Positions 1-9,315 of a stretch of DNA of 42,288 nt are shown here, piece by piece (within the stretch, counting starts at the first letter, position 1; every line of letters begins with the position of its first letter). The notes below the pieces were generated by a model that saw only the letters and a program-made list of their open reading frames with translations, had not been told where the DNA came from and did not search any database. Location of the stretch: positions 1 to 42,288 of the forward strand of contig JBKGYK010000018.1 of the NCBI GenBank assembly GCA_046546095.1, in the 5' to 3' direction. The position numbers were made by a program, and so were the translations under genes. Origin of the DNA: JAQIBY01 sp046546095. GTDB taxonomy: Bacteria; Bacteroidota; Bacteroidia; Bacteroidales; ML635J-15.

Positions 1-660
1 GGTCGATGGTAGCATCCACGATGCTGTCCACATGAATTGTGATGTTATCCGTGGCTGTGCAGGCGCCGTTTGTTACTTCGTAGTTGATGCTGTGATCGCC
101 CGGACCGGCGGATGCCGGATCAAACTGATCGGCACTTACGCCAGTTCCTGACCATGTGCCGCCGGCGGTAGCTGCTGTGAGTGTAATGGCTGCTTCATCC
201 TCGCAAAGATCGCTCACCGGGTCAATGGTGGGATCGGGAGTGGCATCCACGTCTATGGTTTCTGTATCGGAATCGGTACATGCACCGTTTGTGATGTCGT
301 AGGTTATGGTATGGCTTCCGTCACCTGCCGTAGCAGGGTCGAAGCTGTCGCCTGTGACACCTGTGCCGCTCCATGTGCCGCCTGCATCAGCAGCAGTGAG
401 TGTGATGGCTGCTTCGCTTTCGCAGAAGGGTCCCTGCGGGTCGATGGTAGCATCCATGATGCTGTCCACATGAATTTCTGTGCTATCAGATGCGGCGCAG
501 GCACCATTGTTGATGTCGTAGTATACAGTAAAATCACCAGATATTACCGGATCAAATTCATCGCCTGAAACACTTGCTCCTGACCATGTGCCGCCGGAAC
601 TTGCAGCGGTAAGGGTTACGGTTGCATCTCCTTCGCAAAGGTCACTGACCGATGTGATGG
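1..660 (-). repeat. Ig/PKD-like repeat array with 438-bp higher-order period
   Basis: This stretch encodes consecutive repeats of about 73 aa with the motifs LCEDEAAITLTAA, GGTWSGTGV and TNGAC. At DNA level, bases 3-40 recur almost exactly at 441-478, an in-frame offset of 438 bp (146 aa). The array is therefore built from paired units. It continues beyond the left edge, so the copy number is unknown. Confidence 0.75.
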
Positions 661-3600
661 TAGGATCCGGTATGGTATCAACTATGATTTCAACAGGCAC
701 TCTGGCACTGTCGTGTACAACTCCTTCTGAAGAAACAGCTTCAACATAGTAAATTGTTGTTGTATCCGGGTTTACCCAGAGCGGGGTAGAACCGAGTAAT
801 GTGCCACCGACAGAATCCGTATAAACGTCAATATGTGCTGCTCCGATGGATGTTGCTGTTATTTCGCTTGAATCGGTTTCGCAGATTGGATTGGGCGTAG
901 CTTCAACTTCGGGTACCTCTGGTGTAGGTGGTGGTGTGGCTGCACCTTCAATTGTGATTTCAGTATCGCAATCGTTGTTTGCGTATCCATCAATGGTAAT
1001 ATAATACGTCGTATTTGGCGGAAGTGTATCTGTCCAGTTTATATCAGCTTCGCTACCTGGTGATTCGCAGAATACATTCACGTAATCGGTAGGTTCGCAA
1101 GCTGTGCCCACAAGCTCATCAATGGAGACCTGGAGGCCATCGGATGACGGTGAGCAGCTTGTGTTTTCAAAGGTTACAGATACCTCTCCGCCAAGGGAGT
1201 CGGTAGTAAAGTAATACCAGACGGTGTTTTCCAGGGTTATGCCACCGCAGTTTGCAAAGTCCGGATCTTCGGTGGGATCCGTGGTGGCGTTGGAGGTTTG
1301 TGTGGCTGAGGTCGTCCCCAGGGTAAGTTCAATGGCATTGGAGCAGTGGTCGTTGCAGTTTGGCCAGTTTCCTGCGTTGGTATAGGCAGTATCATTCAGG
1401 TGATTTTGATCTGTGTTGCCGTTGGGGTTGTTTGTCCAAACGACGATGTCAGCATATTCGTCCGGGATAGTAACGTTTGGTACGCTTACGACTTCGGTTT
1501 CTCCGGCTTGTATGTCAAGTCCTGTTAGTGTTTCGGTTACCGGGGTTCCTCCATTGATGGTGTAAGTAATGTCAACGCTGTTAATAGCAGGTGGCGATAC
1601 GCAAAAATTGTCCCTGTTTGTGAGTGTTACATCCAGGAAGTATTCGCTGCCCCAGCATCCATAGACAGACTCAAGAGCAATATCGTTTGGAGTATCAAAG
1701 ATGGTAAAATTATCAAATGCAAAATCATTTTGATCAGGATATCGTCCACGTCCCTTAACGCGCAATTTGACACAAGATTCACCGGCAAGGTTACACAGAT
1801 TATGTTCGACATATTTCCATGTATCTTGTGGATCATTTTCGGTATCTGTCCACCAATCTGTTGTGTTATACCATTCAGGATCAGGGCCTGTGCCAAGTTG
1901 TGACCAGTTTTGACCTCCATCGGTTGAATATTCAACATGATAAACTGAATAAGTGGAATAATTATCAAGCCTGTGTTTAATTTCCATTGCAAGCATGGGA
2001 TTAACTGTTCCTGACAAATCAAGTACCGGTGTTTCAGCCCAGATATAATCGTAACTATTGTTGGCTTGACTTTCCACATAGCAAGACACACCATGACCTT
2101 CCGACCCATTTAAATATGGTAAAATTCCTGTTACAAAATTTCTTCCATTGTTATCGGGCGGGTTATCACCTGAGAATGTCCAGTACGGAGCTCCGCTTTC
2201 AAAATCCTGATAATATGGGATGGTGGTAATCAGGGTGTCGTTTACCGAGATGCTTTGATAAATGCTGTCGTTATCTGGGCTTACATCGCCGGGTAATTCG
2301 GCCCAGGCTATAAAGTCATAACTTCCAACGTATGTCAAATCAATTGGTGTAGCAAACGAATAGGTAACATAAGATTCTGCTGGAACATCGACAGTTCCAC
2401 TTAGATTTTCGTTGATAGTACCTGTGACATCACAAAAGACGGGGACATCGGAAATATCCGAACAGAATGGATTGAATAGTTCAATGGTTACCGTTTGTGT
2501 ATCGGTAAACGTACAGTATTCTTCAGCCTGAACCGGAGTTATAAATTGTGTAAGTGCAAGATCGACTTCATTATCAGCAATTCTAACATTATCAAAAGCA
2601 AATTCAGATTGATCCGGATATCTACCCCTGCCTCTGATCCGGAATTTTACGCAGGATTCACCGGCAAGGAAACAAAGGTTTCGTTGCATATGAGTCCATT
2701 CATCAAGGGGATCATTTTCGGTGTCAGTCCACCAATTCGTTGTGTTATACCAGTTAAAATCGCTTCCGGAACCAAGCTGATCCCAATTATCACCTCCATC
2801 TAAAGAATATTCCACATGGAATCTAGAGTAAGACGAATAATTGTCCAACATGTGTTTGATGTCGAAACTGATATGTGGCTCTGTCAATGCTGAAAAATCA
2901 AAGACCGGAGATTCAACCCAGACATAGTCATAGCTATTGTTTGACTGGCATTCAAGATACCAGCAATCGCCTTCTCCCTCAGGACCATTAAGGTAAGGCA
3001 GGCTATCCCAAACGAATTTTCTGCCATTGTTGTCCGGAGGGTTATCGCCACCGGCTATCCAGAATCCATCATCTGTATTGAAATTTTCTTCATACGGGAA
3101 GGTAGATATGAGCGGAAAATCCACATCAATACTTTGGTGTGTTGTGTCGTTGTAGGCAAAATAGTCGCCGGCCAATTGTGTGTAAGCTGTGAAATTGTAT
3201 GTTCCCATTGGTGTCATGTCGAAACTACCGGGGAGGGTATAGTCAACATAAGTGTTGCCAGGGATGGTATCGACGACTCCACTTAGTGTGGTGTTTGCAC
3301 TTCCGGATATTTCAACTTCAACCGGAACGTTAATCAAATCGGCACATCCATAATTATACACGGTAATGCTTACTTGTTGATTCGGCGAGTATAAACAGCC
3401 TGTTACATTGATGTCCGGTTCAAAAATAGCAGTTACACCGGCATCCACTTCATCAACAATTTTAAAATTATCAAAAGCAAAATCGTTTTGATCGGGATAT
3501 CTACCACGACCTTTTATCCGGAATTTCACACAGGATTCTCCAGACAAATCACATAAGTCATGTTGGTATGTTGTCCATTCTTCTACCGGGTTGTTTTCTG

Positions 3601-6600
3601 TGTCTGTCCAATAATCACCGGAAATGTACCAGTTCGGATATGTACTGCTTCCCAGAACATCCCAGGAACTTCCGCCATCGGTAGAGTATTGCAGGTTATA
3701 CCTTGAGTATGATGAATAATTGTCCAGCAGGTGTTTTAAATCAAGATAAAGCATTGGATTGGATGTTGCAGAAAGATCAAATACAGGTGATTCAATCCAC
3801 AAGTAATCGTAAGAATTCACATCAAAACTTTGAACATACCAGGAATCGCCTTCGCCTTCAGGTCCGTTGAGGTATGGAATTTCTCCAAGCTCCCAATACC
3901 GGTTTGTTCCCTCTGTATTGGGAACCCAGCCACCATTATCGGTATTAAAATCTTCTATGTAAGGAAATGTTGCAATGGGATTATTTATGCGTATTTCTTC
4001 TAAAATATCATTGCTATTATCCCCATCTGTTGGGAAGTTTGTTGTTACGGTAAATGTATGTGTTCCGGGAGCAGATAAATCAGCCGTTGCGGTAAATGTG
4101 TAAATGTATGTATCAAAACGGTTTACCGGACCGGGAATTGTTTCATTAATTACTGTGCTGCCATTGATTTCTACCGTTACGGGAATATCGTATAATGGTC
4201 TGCACCGATTGTTTCTTACAATGAGTTCAATGGGTTCGTTCGCTGTGTAACCGGTGCAATCACTTCCGTCGGGTAACAGAAGCGCAATGGGTTCGATATC
4301 ATCACTTTCGCCTCCTGATATCATAAAATTATCAAAGGCAAATTCAGATTGATCCGGATATCGTCCTCTGCCTCTGACACGGAATTTCACACAATCTTCT
4401 CCGGACAATTCACATAAATCATGTTCAACCCGTGTCCATTCATCCAATGGGTCGTTTTCGGTATCAGTCCACCAATTTGTAGTATTATACCATAAAGTAT
4501 CCGGACCATTACCAAGTTGATCCCAATTTGCACCCCCATCTAAAGAATATTCCACATGGAATCTGGAATAAGATGAATAATTGTCCAGCATGTGTTTGAT
4601 GTCCATGCTGAGTACAGGGTTGGTGTTTTCAGAGAAGTCGAAAACCGGAGATTCAACCCAGACATAGTCATAGCTATTGTTTGACTGGCATTCAAGATAC
4701 CAGCAATCGCCTTCTCCTTCGGGACCATTCAAATATGGCAAGGCTCCATGTACAAAATTTCTTCCGTTATTATCGGGGGGATTATCGCCGCTGGCTGTCC
4801 AGTAAGCCGGACCGCTGTTAAAATCTTCTAAGTAAGGAAAGGTTGTGATTTTGGGGAACAATATATCAATGCTTTCATACACGGTATCATTGCTGGTTTG
4901 TGTGTCGCCGGGAAGTTCTGTCCAGCTTGTGAAATTGTAAGTTCCCAGTGGGGTCATGTCAAAATCACCGGAAAATGTAAAAATCACAGATGACTGCGCC
5001 GGTACATTTGGCACAGTATCCGTAAAGGTTTCATTGTGTTGTCCGGATACTTCGCACACAACAGGCACATTTGAAGCATCAGAACACGCATAATTTTGCA
5101 CCAATATGCTAATTGTCTGATTTGTTGAATAGAGGCAGCCGGAATTGTTTTTATCTGGCTCAATTAATTCGGTAACTCCAACTTCCGGTTCATCAATGAT
5201 TTTAAAATTATCAAAAACAAAGTCGTTTTGATCCGGATACCGTCCTCTGCCTTTGATTCTGAATTTAACACAGGATTCGGTACTGATATCGCACAAATCA
5301 TGCTGATAGGTTGTCCAGACATTTACGGTATCGTCTTCAGAATCTGTCCAGTATGAATCTGAACTGTACCAATTGGGGTCTGACGAGTCCCCCAATGCAT
5401 CCCATGAGTTTCCACCGTCGGTTGAGTATTGGAGATTATACCTTGAGTATGATGAATAATTGTCTAAGCGATGTTTTAAATCAAGATACACAATAGGATT
5501 TGCTGCTGCAGAGAGGTCAAACACCGGCGACTCAACCCACGCGTAATCGTATGAGTTTGTCGGGATACTCTGGATAAACCAGCCATCACCTTCACCTTCC
5601 GGTCCATTTAAATAGGGAACTTCCCCCAATTCAAAATAACGGTTTGGGTTGTCTGTGTTTGATGCCCAGTCCTGATTCCCCGAATTAAAATCTGCATGAT
5701 ACGGAAAGCTATTGATGATATCATTGATTCGGGTTTCTGTTATATTGTCATTGCTATTATCACCATCGGTTACAAGGTTGGTTGTTACGGAAATGGTATG
5801 AGTTCCTGCTGCTGAAAAGTCTGCCGTTGCTGAGGCTGTATAAATATATGTGTTAAAACGCTCAACAGGTCCGGGGACTATTTCATTGATAACAGGTCCG
5901 CCATCAATTTCTATACTGATTGGTATGTCGGTAAGTGGTCTGCAAGTGTTATTTCTTAGCAGGATGTTGATTTGTTCTGTGGAATTGAATCCTGAACAAT
6001 CGCCTGCATCGGGCAAATGAATGGCCACCGGTTCAATGTCATCCGGCTCGGTAGCTGAAATTTGAAAATTATCAAAGGCAAATTCAGATTGATCCGGATA
6101 TCGTCCTCTGCCTCTGACACGGAATTTCACACAATCTTCTCCGGACAATTCACATAAATCATGTTCAACCCGTGTCCATTCATCCAATGGGTCGTTTTCG
6201 GTATCAGTCCACCAATTTGTAGTATTATACCATAAAGTATCCGGACCATTACCAAGTTGATCCCAATTTGCACCCCCATCTAAAGAATATTCCACATGGA
6301 ATCTGGAATAAGATGAATAATTGTCCAGCATGTGTTTGATGTCCATGCTGAGTACAGGGTTGGTGTTTTCAGAGAAGTCGAAAACCGGAGATTCAACCCA
6401 GACATAGTCATAGCTATTGTTTGACTGGCATTCAAGATACCAGCAATCGCCTTCTCCTTCGGGACCATTGAGGTAAGGCAGTGTTCCCCAAACGAATTTT
6501 CTGCCATTGTTATCGGGTGGATTATTTCCTGAAGGCATCCAGCCGGCAGGTCCATTGTTGAAACTTTCTGTATATGGATAATTTTGAATGAGCTGATGTC

Positions 6601-7483
6601 GCCCTGTAATCCAATGGTCATTTGCAGGGTACGCATCTCCGGTCAGGTGGGTGTAGATATCAAAATGGTACACATCATCAGCCGACATGTCAATTGTGGG
6701 TGTAAAGGTATAATCATAATACGATTCAGCGGGTATGGTTCCGCCATAGGTTTCAGTATAACTCAGGCTCAGACCTCCGCTAATATCAATGGTTATCGGT
6801 ACATTGGATACCGGTTCGTGCGAAAAATTGTGAATTCTAACGGTTATGGGTTCATTGGCTGAATACGTTTCTGCACAATCCAAAGGGGCAGGTTCTACCA
6901 ATTTGGTTATTCCCACATCCGGATTGGAAAAAACGGTAATATCATCTATATACCAATATCTTCCGGCATAGCCACCATCGGTATAGCGAAATCGGATTTT
7001 AACATTGCTCTGGTTTGCGGCTATACTGCTGATGTCAAGTGTTGTATCCTGTGGTGCTGCAAGGCTTCCGCGCGTGGTTTTTTCGTAATCCATAACGGTC
7101 GTCCATGTGGTTCCGCCATCGTTGCTCACTTCAATATAAGCATGCGTACCTTCTACGCCTTCCCAGTAATGTTCGTAATTGATTTTGACAAGCGAATGGC
7201 CGGTGCAATCAAAGCTTGCTGTAGCCAGACTGGCTTCATTTGGTGTTACCGATGCTCCCAGGGCATAATCATCAAAAACGGCATAATAGCCACCACTGGT
7301 GGATGCCATTGCTGGGGAGGATTGAATGGTCCAGTTTTGGCTGCCTTGTAAAGCATTGTTGTCCCAATTTGTGGGGGTGCTACCTGATGAAAAATCTTCA
7401 TGTAAAAATATTTCTGCAGAAAGAAATAAAGGTGAAATCAAAAACAGCAATGTTGAAGCGATTCTTATCCTAACTGAAATCAT
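1..7483 (-). CDS. Giant secreted multidomain adhesin-like protein, C-terminus outside window
   Basis: One open frame runs from ATG at 7483 to the window edge (2494 codons, no stop). Residues 1-22 form a signal peptide. A jelly-roll domain at about 25-185 ends in YWYIDDITVF. Six units follow, each a CARDB-like beta-sandwich (two Cys) plus a MAM-like domain. The MAM-like domains end in FAFDNF-type motifs near residues 474, 760, 1054, 1341, 1634 and 1927. Then come a CARDB-like domain, a PPC-like domain (about 2040-2185) and an array of Ig/PKD-like repeats of about 73 aa (GGTWSGTGV motif) from about 2190 to the edge. Such proteins usually end in a T9SS sorting domain, but that end is not visible. 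The role is inferred as a surface adhesin or matrix protein. It is a paralogue of the gene at 9316-17268 and has a matching promoter region. The frame was checked at both ends and at residue 1920. Confidence 0.9.
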   Translation of the reverse strand, partial: MISVRIRIASTLLFLISPLFLSAEIFLHEDFSSGSTPTNWDNNALQGSQNWTIQSSPAMASTSGGYYAVFDDYALGASVTPNEASLATASFDCTGHSLVKINYEHYWEGVEGTHAYIEVSNDGGTTWTTVMDYEKTTRGSLAAPQDTTLDISSIAANQSNVKIRFRYTDGGYAGRYWYIDDITVFSNPDVGITKLVEPAPLDCAETYSANEPITVRIHNFSHEPVSNVPITIDISGGLSLSYTETYGGTIPAESYYDYTFTPTIDMSADDVYHFDIYTHLTGDAYPANDHWITGRHQLIQNYPYTESFNNGPAGWMPSGNNPPDNNGRKFVWGTLPYLNGPEGEGDCWYLECQSNNSYDYVWVESPVFDFSENTNPVLSMDIKHMLDNYSSYSRFHVEYSLDGGANWDQLGNGPDTLWYNTTNWWTDTENDPLDEWTRVEHDLCELSGEDCVKFRVRGRGRYPDQSEFAFDNFQISATEPDDIEPVAIHLPDAGDCSGFNSTEQINILLRNNTCRPLTDIPISIEIDGGPVINEIVPGPVERFNTYIYTASATADFSAAGTHTISVTTNLVTDGDNSNDNITETRINDIINSFPYHADFNSGNQDWASNTDNPNRYFELGEVPYLNGPEGEGDGWFIQSIPTNSYDYAWVESPVFDLSAAANPIVYLDLKHRLDNYSSYSRYNLQYSTDGGNSWDALGDSSDPNWYSSDSYWTDSEDDTVNVWTTYQHDLCDISTESCVKFRIKGRGRYPDQNDFVFDNFKIIDEPEVGVTELIEPDKNNSGCLYSTNQTISILVQNYACSDASNVPVVCEVSGQHNETFTDTVPNVPAQSSVIFTFSGDFDMTPLGTYNFTSWTELPGDTQTSNDTVYESIDILFPKITTFPYLEDFNSGPAYWTASGDNPPDNNGRNFVHGALPYLNGPEGEGDCWYLECQSNNSYDYVWVESPVFDFSENTNPVLSMDIKHMLDNYSSYSRFHVEYSLDGGANWDQLGNGPDTLWYNTTNWWTDTENDPLDEWTRVEHDLCELSGEDCVKFRVRGRGRYPDQSEFAFDNFMISGGESDDIEPIALLLPDGSDCTGYTANEPIELIVRNNRCRPLYDIPVTVEINGSTVINETIPGPVNRFDTYIYTFTATADLSAPGTHTFTVTTNFPTDGDNSNDILEEIRINNPIATFPYIEDFNTDNGGWVPNTEGTNRYWELGEIPYLNGPEGEGDSWYVQSFDVNSYDYLWIESPVFDLSATSNPMLYLDLKHLLDNYSSYSRYNLQYSTDGGSSWDVLGSSTYPNWYISGDYWTDTENNPVEEWTTYQHDLCDLSGESCVKFRIKGRGRYPDQNDFAFDNFKIVDEVDAGVTAIFEPDINVTGCLYSPNQQVSITVYNYGCADLINVPVEVEISGSANTTLSGVVDTIPGNTYVDYTLPGSFDMTPMGTYNFTAYTQLAGDYFAYNDTTHQSIDVDFPLISTFPYEENFNTDDGFWIAGGDNPPDNNGRKFVWDSLPYLNGPEGEGDCWYLECQSNNSYDYVWVESPVFDFSALTEPHISFDIKHMLDNYSSYSRFHVEYSLDGGDNWDQLGSGSDFNWYNTTNWWTDTENDPLDEWTHMQRNLCFLAGESCVKFRIRGRGRYPDQSEFAFDNVRIADNEVDLALTQFITPVQAEEYCTFTDTQTVTIELFNPFCSDISDVPVFCDVTGTINENLSGTVDVPAESYVTYSFATPIDLTYVGSYDFIAWAELPGDVSPDNDSIYQSISVNDTLITTIPYYQDFESGAPYWTFSGDNPPDNNGRNFVTGILPYLNGSEGHGVSCYVESQANNSYDYIWAETPVLDLSGTVNPMLAMEIKHRLDNYSTYSVYHVEYSTDGGQNWSQLGTGPDPEWYNTTDWWTDTENDPQDTWKYVEHNLCNLAGESCVKLRVKGRGRYPDQNDFAFDNFTIFDTPNDIALESVYGCWGSEYFLDVTLTNRDNFCVSPPAINSVDITYTINGGTPVTETLTGLDIQAGETEVVSVPNVTIPDEYADIVVWTNNPNGNTDQNHLNDTAYTNAGNWPNCNDHCSNAIELTLGTTSATQTSNATTDPTEDPDFANCGGITLENTVWYYFTTDSLGGEVSVTFENTSCSPSSDGLQVSIDELVGTACEPTDYVNVFCESPGSEADINWTDTLPPNTTYYITIDGYANNDCDTEITIEGAATPPPTPEVPEVEATPNPICETDSSEITATSIGAAHIDVYTDSVGGTLLGSTPLWVNPDTTTIYYVEAVSSEGVVHDSARVPVEIIVDTIPDPTITSVSDLCEGDATVTLTAASSGGTWSGASVSGDEFDPVISGDFTVYYDINNGACAASDSTEIHVDSIMDATIDPQGPFCESEAAITLTAADAGGTWSGTGVTGDSFDPATAGDGSHTITYDITNGACTDSDTETIDVDATPDPTIDPVSDLCEDEAAITLTAATAGGTWSGTGVSADQFDPASAGPGDHSINYEVTNGACTATDNITIHVDSIVDATID
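4325..4729 (-). repeat. Perfect 405-bp repeat, copy 1 (one MAM-like domain)
   Basis: These 405 bases match 6065-6469 with no difference on direct line-by-line comparison. The offset is 1740 bp, or two structural units. The copy covers residues about 919-1053, almost exactly one MAM-like domain. Sequence outside both borders is only generally similar, so the edges are sharp. Confidence 0.93.
6065..6469 (-). repeat. Perfect 405-bp repeat, copy 2
   Basis: Identical to 4325-4729. It covers residues about 339-473 of the same giant protein. At the right end the copies part at base 6470 (g, against c at 4730). The two domains flanked by different neighbours are thus identical at protein and silent positions. 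Confidence 0.93.
7176..7258 (-). repeat. 83-bp exact match shared with the paralogous giant gene
   Basis: Bases 7176-7258 equal 16958-17040 in the 2650-aa paralogue. They encode the same part of the N-terminal jelly-roll domain in both proteins. Identity drops to general similarity on both sides. Confidence 0.85.
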
Positions 7484-7505
7484 ATATAATTGGATTTTAA
7501 TTCAA

Positions 7506-7569
7506 GATAAACTTAATGTGAAAAACAATAGCAATTGCGTATAATATGTACAGATTTGGAAATTTGTAC
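7506..7569 (-). promoter_or_regulatory. Promoter with upstream 22-bp dyad for the truncated giant gene
   Basis: An imperfect dyad occupies 7548-7569 (plus strand GTACAG, then TGGAAAT, ending GTAC). A TAAGTTTA box lies at 7508-7515, 32 nt downstream in the direction of transcription, with TTGC at 7531-7534. The dyad edge is 65 nt before the ATG. Wider arms, 7543-7552 with 7565-7574, form a perfect 10-bp inverted repeat around a 12-nt loop. The same layout precedes the genes starting at 9212 and 17268. The regulator is unknown. Confidence 0.6.
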
Positions 7570-7616
7570 ATATTGTATTCGCTGCCCTAAAATAAGACTT
7601 ATACAGCGCAATGCAA

Positions 7617-9212
7617 TTACTGTACGATAAGTTTTTCTCTGAATATATCTCCGTTTTTGTTTTCCATTTCGAGGATATACATACCGGAGGTAAGTTGTCT
7701 GAGTGACAACTTACCCTGACCCGAATCACGAACATGGTTAAGAAATCTGCCATTTAGGTCATATATCCGGATGTATTCTGCCCCGCTAACGTATACCAGA
7801 TCAGATGCGGGATTAGGATAGAAGCTTGGCGGGAGTTCGCCGTTTGTGGAGAGAATTGAGTTTGTTACATCAAAGCTGGCAAGCCATACATCATTTGAGC
7901 CGTGATTGTATGGAATAATGCTGTCGTTGGAGGCTGTGCGCCCTGTTGTAATGATTTGTCCGTTGTGGTAACGCATACTGGTTAAGAGATCAGAATCGGT
8001 TCCCCCATTTTGCCAGGTCCATAAGGTATCCAGTTCATGGGTCATCCTCAACAGCCAAAAATCGGCACCTGTAGTGGTATCCCCATGTGCATAGTAATCA
8101 TTACCGCGAATAAAACCACATAAATAATACCCATTTTCCCCGTCGGGCTGAATGTCATAAATTGTTTCCCCTTCGGAGGATCCAATGATTTTCTGATTCA
8201 CCAGGCTGCCCTGATCATCAATTTCAGCAATCCAGACATCAGCCATATCTCCCATAAAATCACCGGTAACATCGCCATTTGCTCCCTGAATGGTTCCGGT
8301 AATCAGCATACCTCCATCTGTAGTGGAGCACATTGCTTTTGAAATGTTTTGTACATCACTGCCGTAAGTGTATTCCCAGACTTTCTCATAATTTGTGTCA
8401 AGCTCCATTACCCAAAACTTATCAGCACTTTCAAGGGGGTGTTGCGATTCACCCATGACCAGAAAGCCACTGTTATCATCTTTTTGTTCAATTCTAAACA
8501 GCACGTTTGGGTTGTATTCATCGTGATCAGGACGATATATGCGTTTGACAGCAACAACTTCACCTTCCGGTGTTATTTCACATACCCAACCTGTATAGAA
8601 CAAATCCCAGCTGAACTCAGATGACAGATCATCCGTGAGTGAGTTGGTTTGCCCAATGGCCAGGTAATTACCATTGTCTAAAACAATTACGTCATAGAAA
8701 AAATCATTGCCCGGAATGGCATCCATGTAAGTAGATCCGCCATAAGATTTTACCCAAAGGGTGTCACCATCAGCATTTAAACGGGCCAGGAAACCATCAG
8801 GTTCATTAGCATTTCCATGATGATCATTCATCATGCCATCATCAGAATAAGAATAGCCTGCAAGGAGGCAGCCTCCGTCATCCAGTGCCCTTATCTGTGA
8901 AGCATATTCACTACCTGATGCTCCAATAACCTGTGTCCAGATGGTATCTCCGGCACTGTTCAGTTTCAATACCCAGGCATCTCTTTCGCCATAATTGTGG
9001 AAAACATCCACATCATTTGAATAAGTGGGTGTTAAGAGGAAAATATCTCCGTTTTCCGAAATATCCATATTCACACGGGAATCGTAACCAAATCCGGGGC
9101 AATCATCGGCTGATCCACCGTATACTTTTGTCCATGTTGTATCAATGGATTGCGCCATAAGAAATACCGGCAGGAAAATCAACAAAATGTATGTGAGGAC
9201 GGTTTTTATCAT
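7617..9212 (-). CDS. T9SS type A secreted protein with repeated propeller-like blades
   Basis: The protein has 531 aa from the chosen start. An ATG at 9263 also opens the frame, but it lies upstream of the promoter box at 9234-9241. The start at 9212 gives a proper signal peptide (MIKTVLTYILLIFLPVF, then AQS). The body contains repeated segments of the type KVYGGS...D, G...W..KLNSAGDTIWT and GG.LL.G, typical of Bacteroidota secreted proteins predicted as beta-propellers. The C-terminus has FYPNPASD, then YDLNGR and a final EKLIVQ, a type A T9SS sorting domain. It lies between the two giant genes in the same direction, 104 bp after one and 133 bp before the other. No catalytic motif is recognised; binding or adhesion is a guess. 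Confidence 0.9.
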   Translation of the reverse strand: MIKTVLTYILLIFLPVFLMAQSIDTTWTKVYGGSADDCPGFGYDSRVNMDISENGDIFLLTPTYSNDVDVFHNYGERDAWVLKLNSAGDTIWTQVIGASGSEYASQIRALDDGGCLLAGYSYSDDGMMNDHHGNANEPDGFLARLNADGDTLWVKSYGGSTYMDAIPGNDFFYDVIVLDNGNYLAIGQTNSLTDDLSSEFSWDLFYTGWVCEITPEGEVVAVKRIYRPDHDEYNPNVLFRIEQKDDNSGFLVMGESQHPLESADKFWVMELDTNYEKVWEYTYGSDVQNISKAMCSTTDGGMLITGTIQGANGDVTGDFMGDMADVWIAEIDDQGSLVNQKIIGSSEGETIYDIQPDGENGYYLCGFIRGNDYYAHGDTTTGADFWLLRMTHELDTLWTWQNGGTDSDLLTSMRYHNGQIITTGRTASNDSIIPYNHGSNDVWLASFDVTNSILSTNGELPPSFYPNPASDLVYVSGAEYIRIYDLNGRFLNHVRDSGQGKLSLRQLTSGMYILEMENKNGDIFREKLIVQ

Positions 9213-9233
9213 GAGCCTGAATTTTGGTTGCTG

Positions 9234-9295
9234 CAAACATACTTTACCTTGAGCATTTATCAATATTCGTTATGTTCAGGATTGGAAATATTGAC
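9234..9295 (-). promoter_or_regulatory. Promoter with upstream dyad for the 531-aa T9SS gene
   Basis: The dyad copy lies at 9274-9295 (GTTCAG, then TTGGAAAT, ending AC). A TATGTTTG box lies at 9234-9241, again exactly 32 nt downstream. A TTG sits 19 nt before the box, close to the Bacteroidota -33/-7 arrangement. The dyad edge is 62 nt before ATG 9212. This supports that start over the upstream ATG. Confidence 0.6.
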
Positions 9296-9315
9296 TGTTT
9301 TGATACATGAATGGG

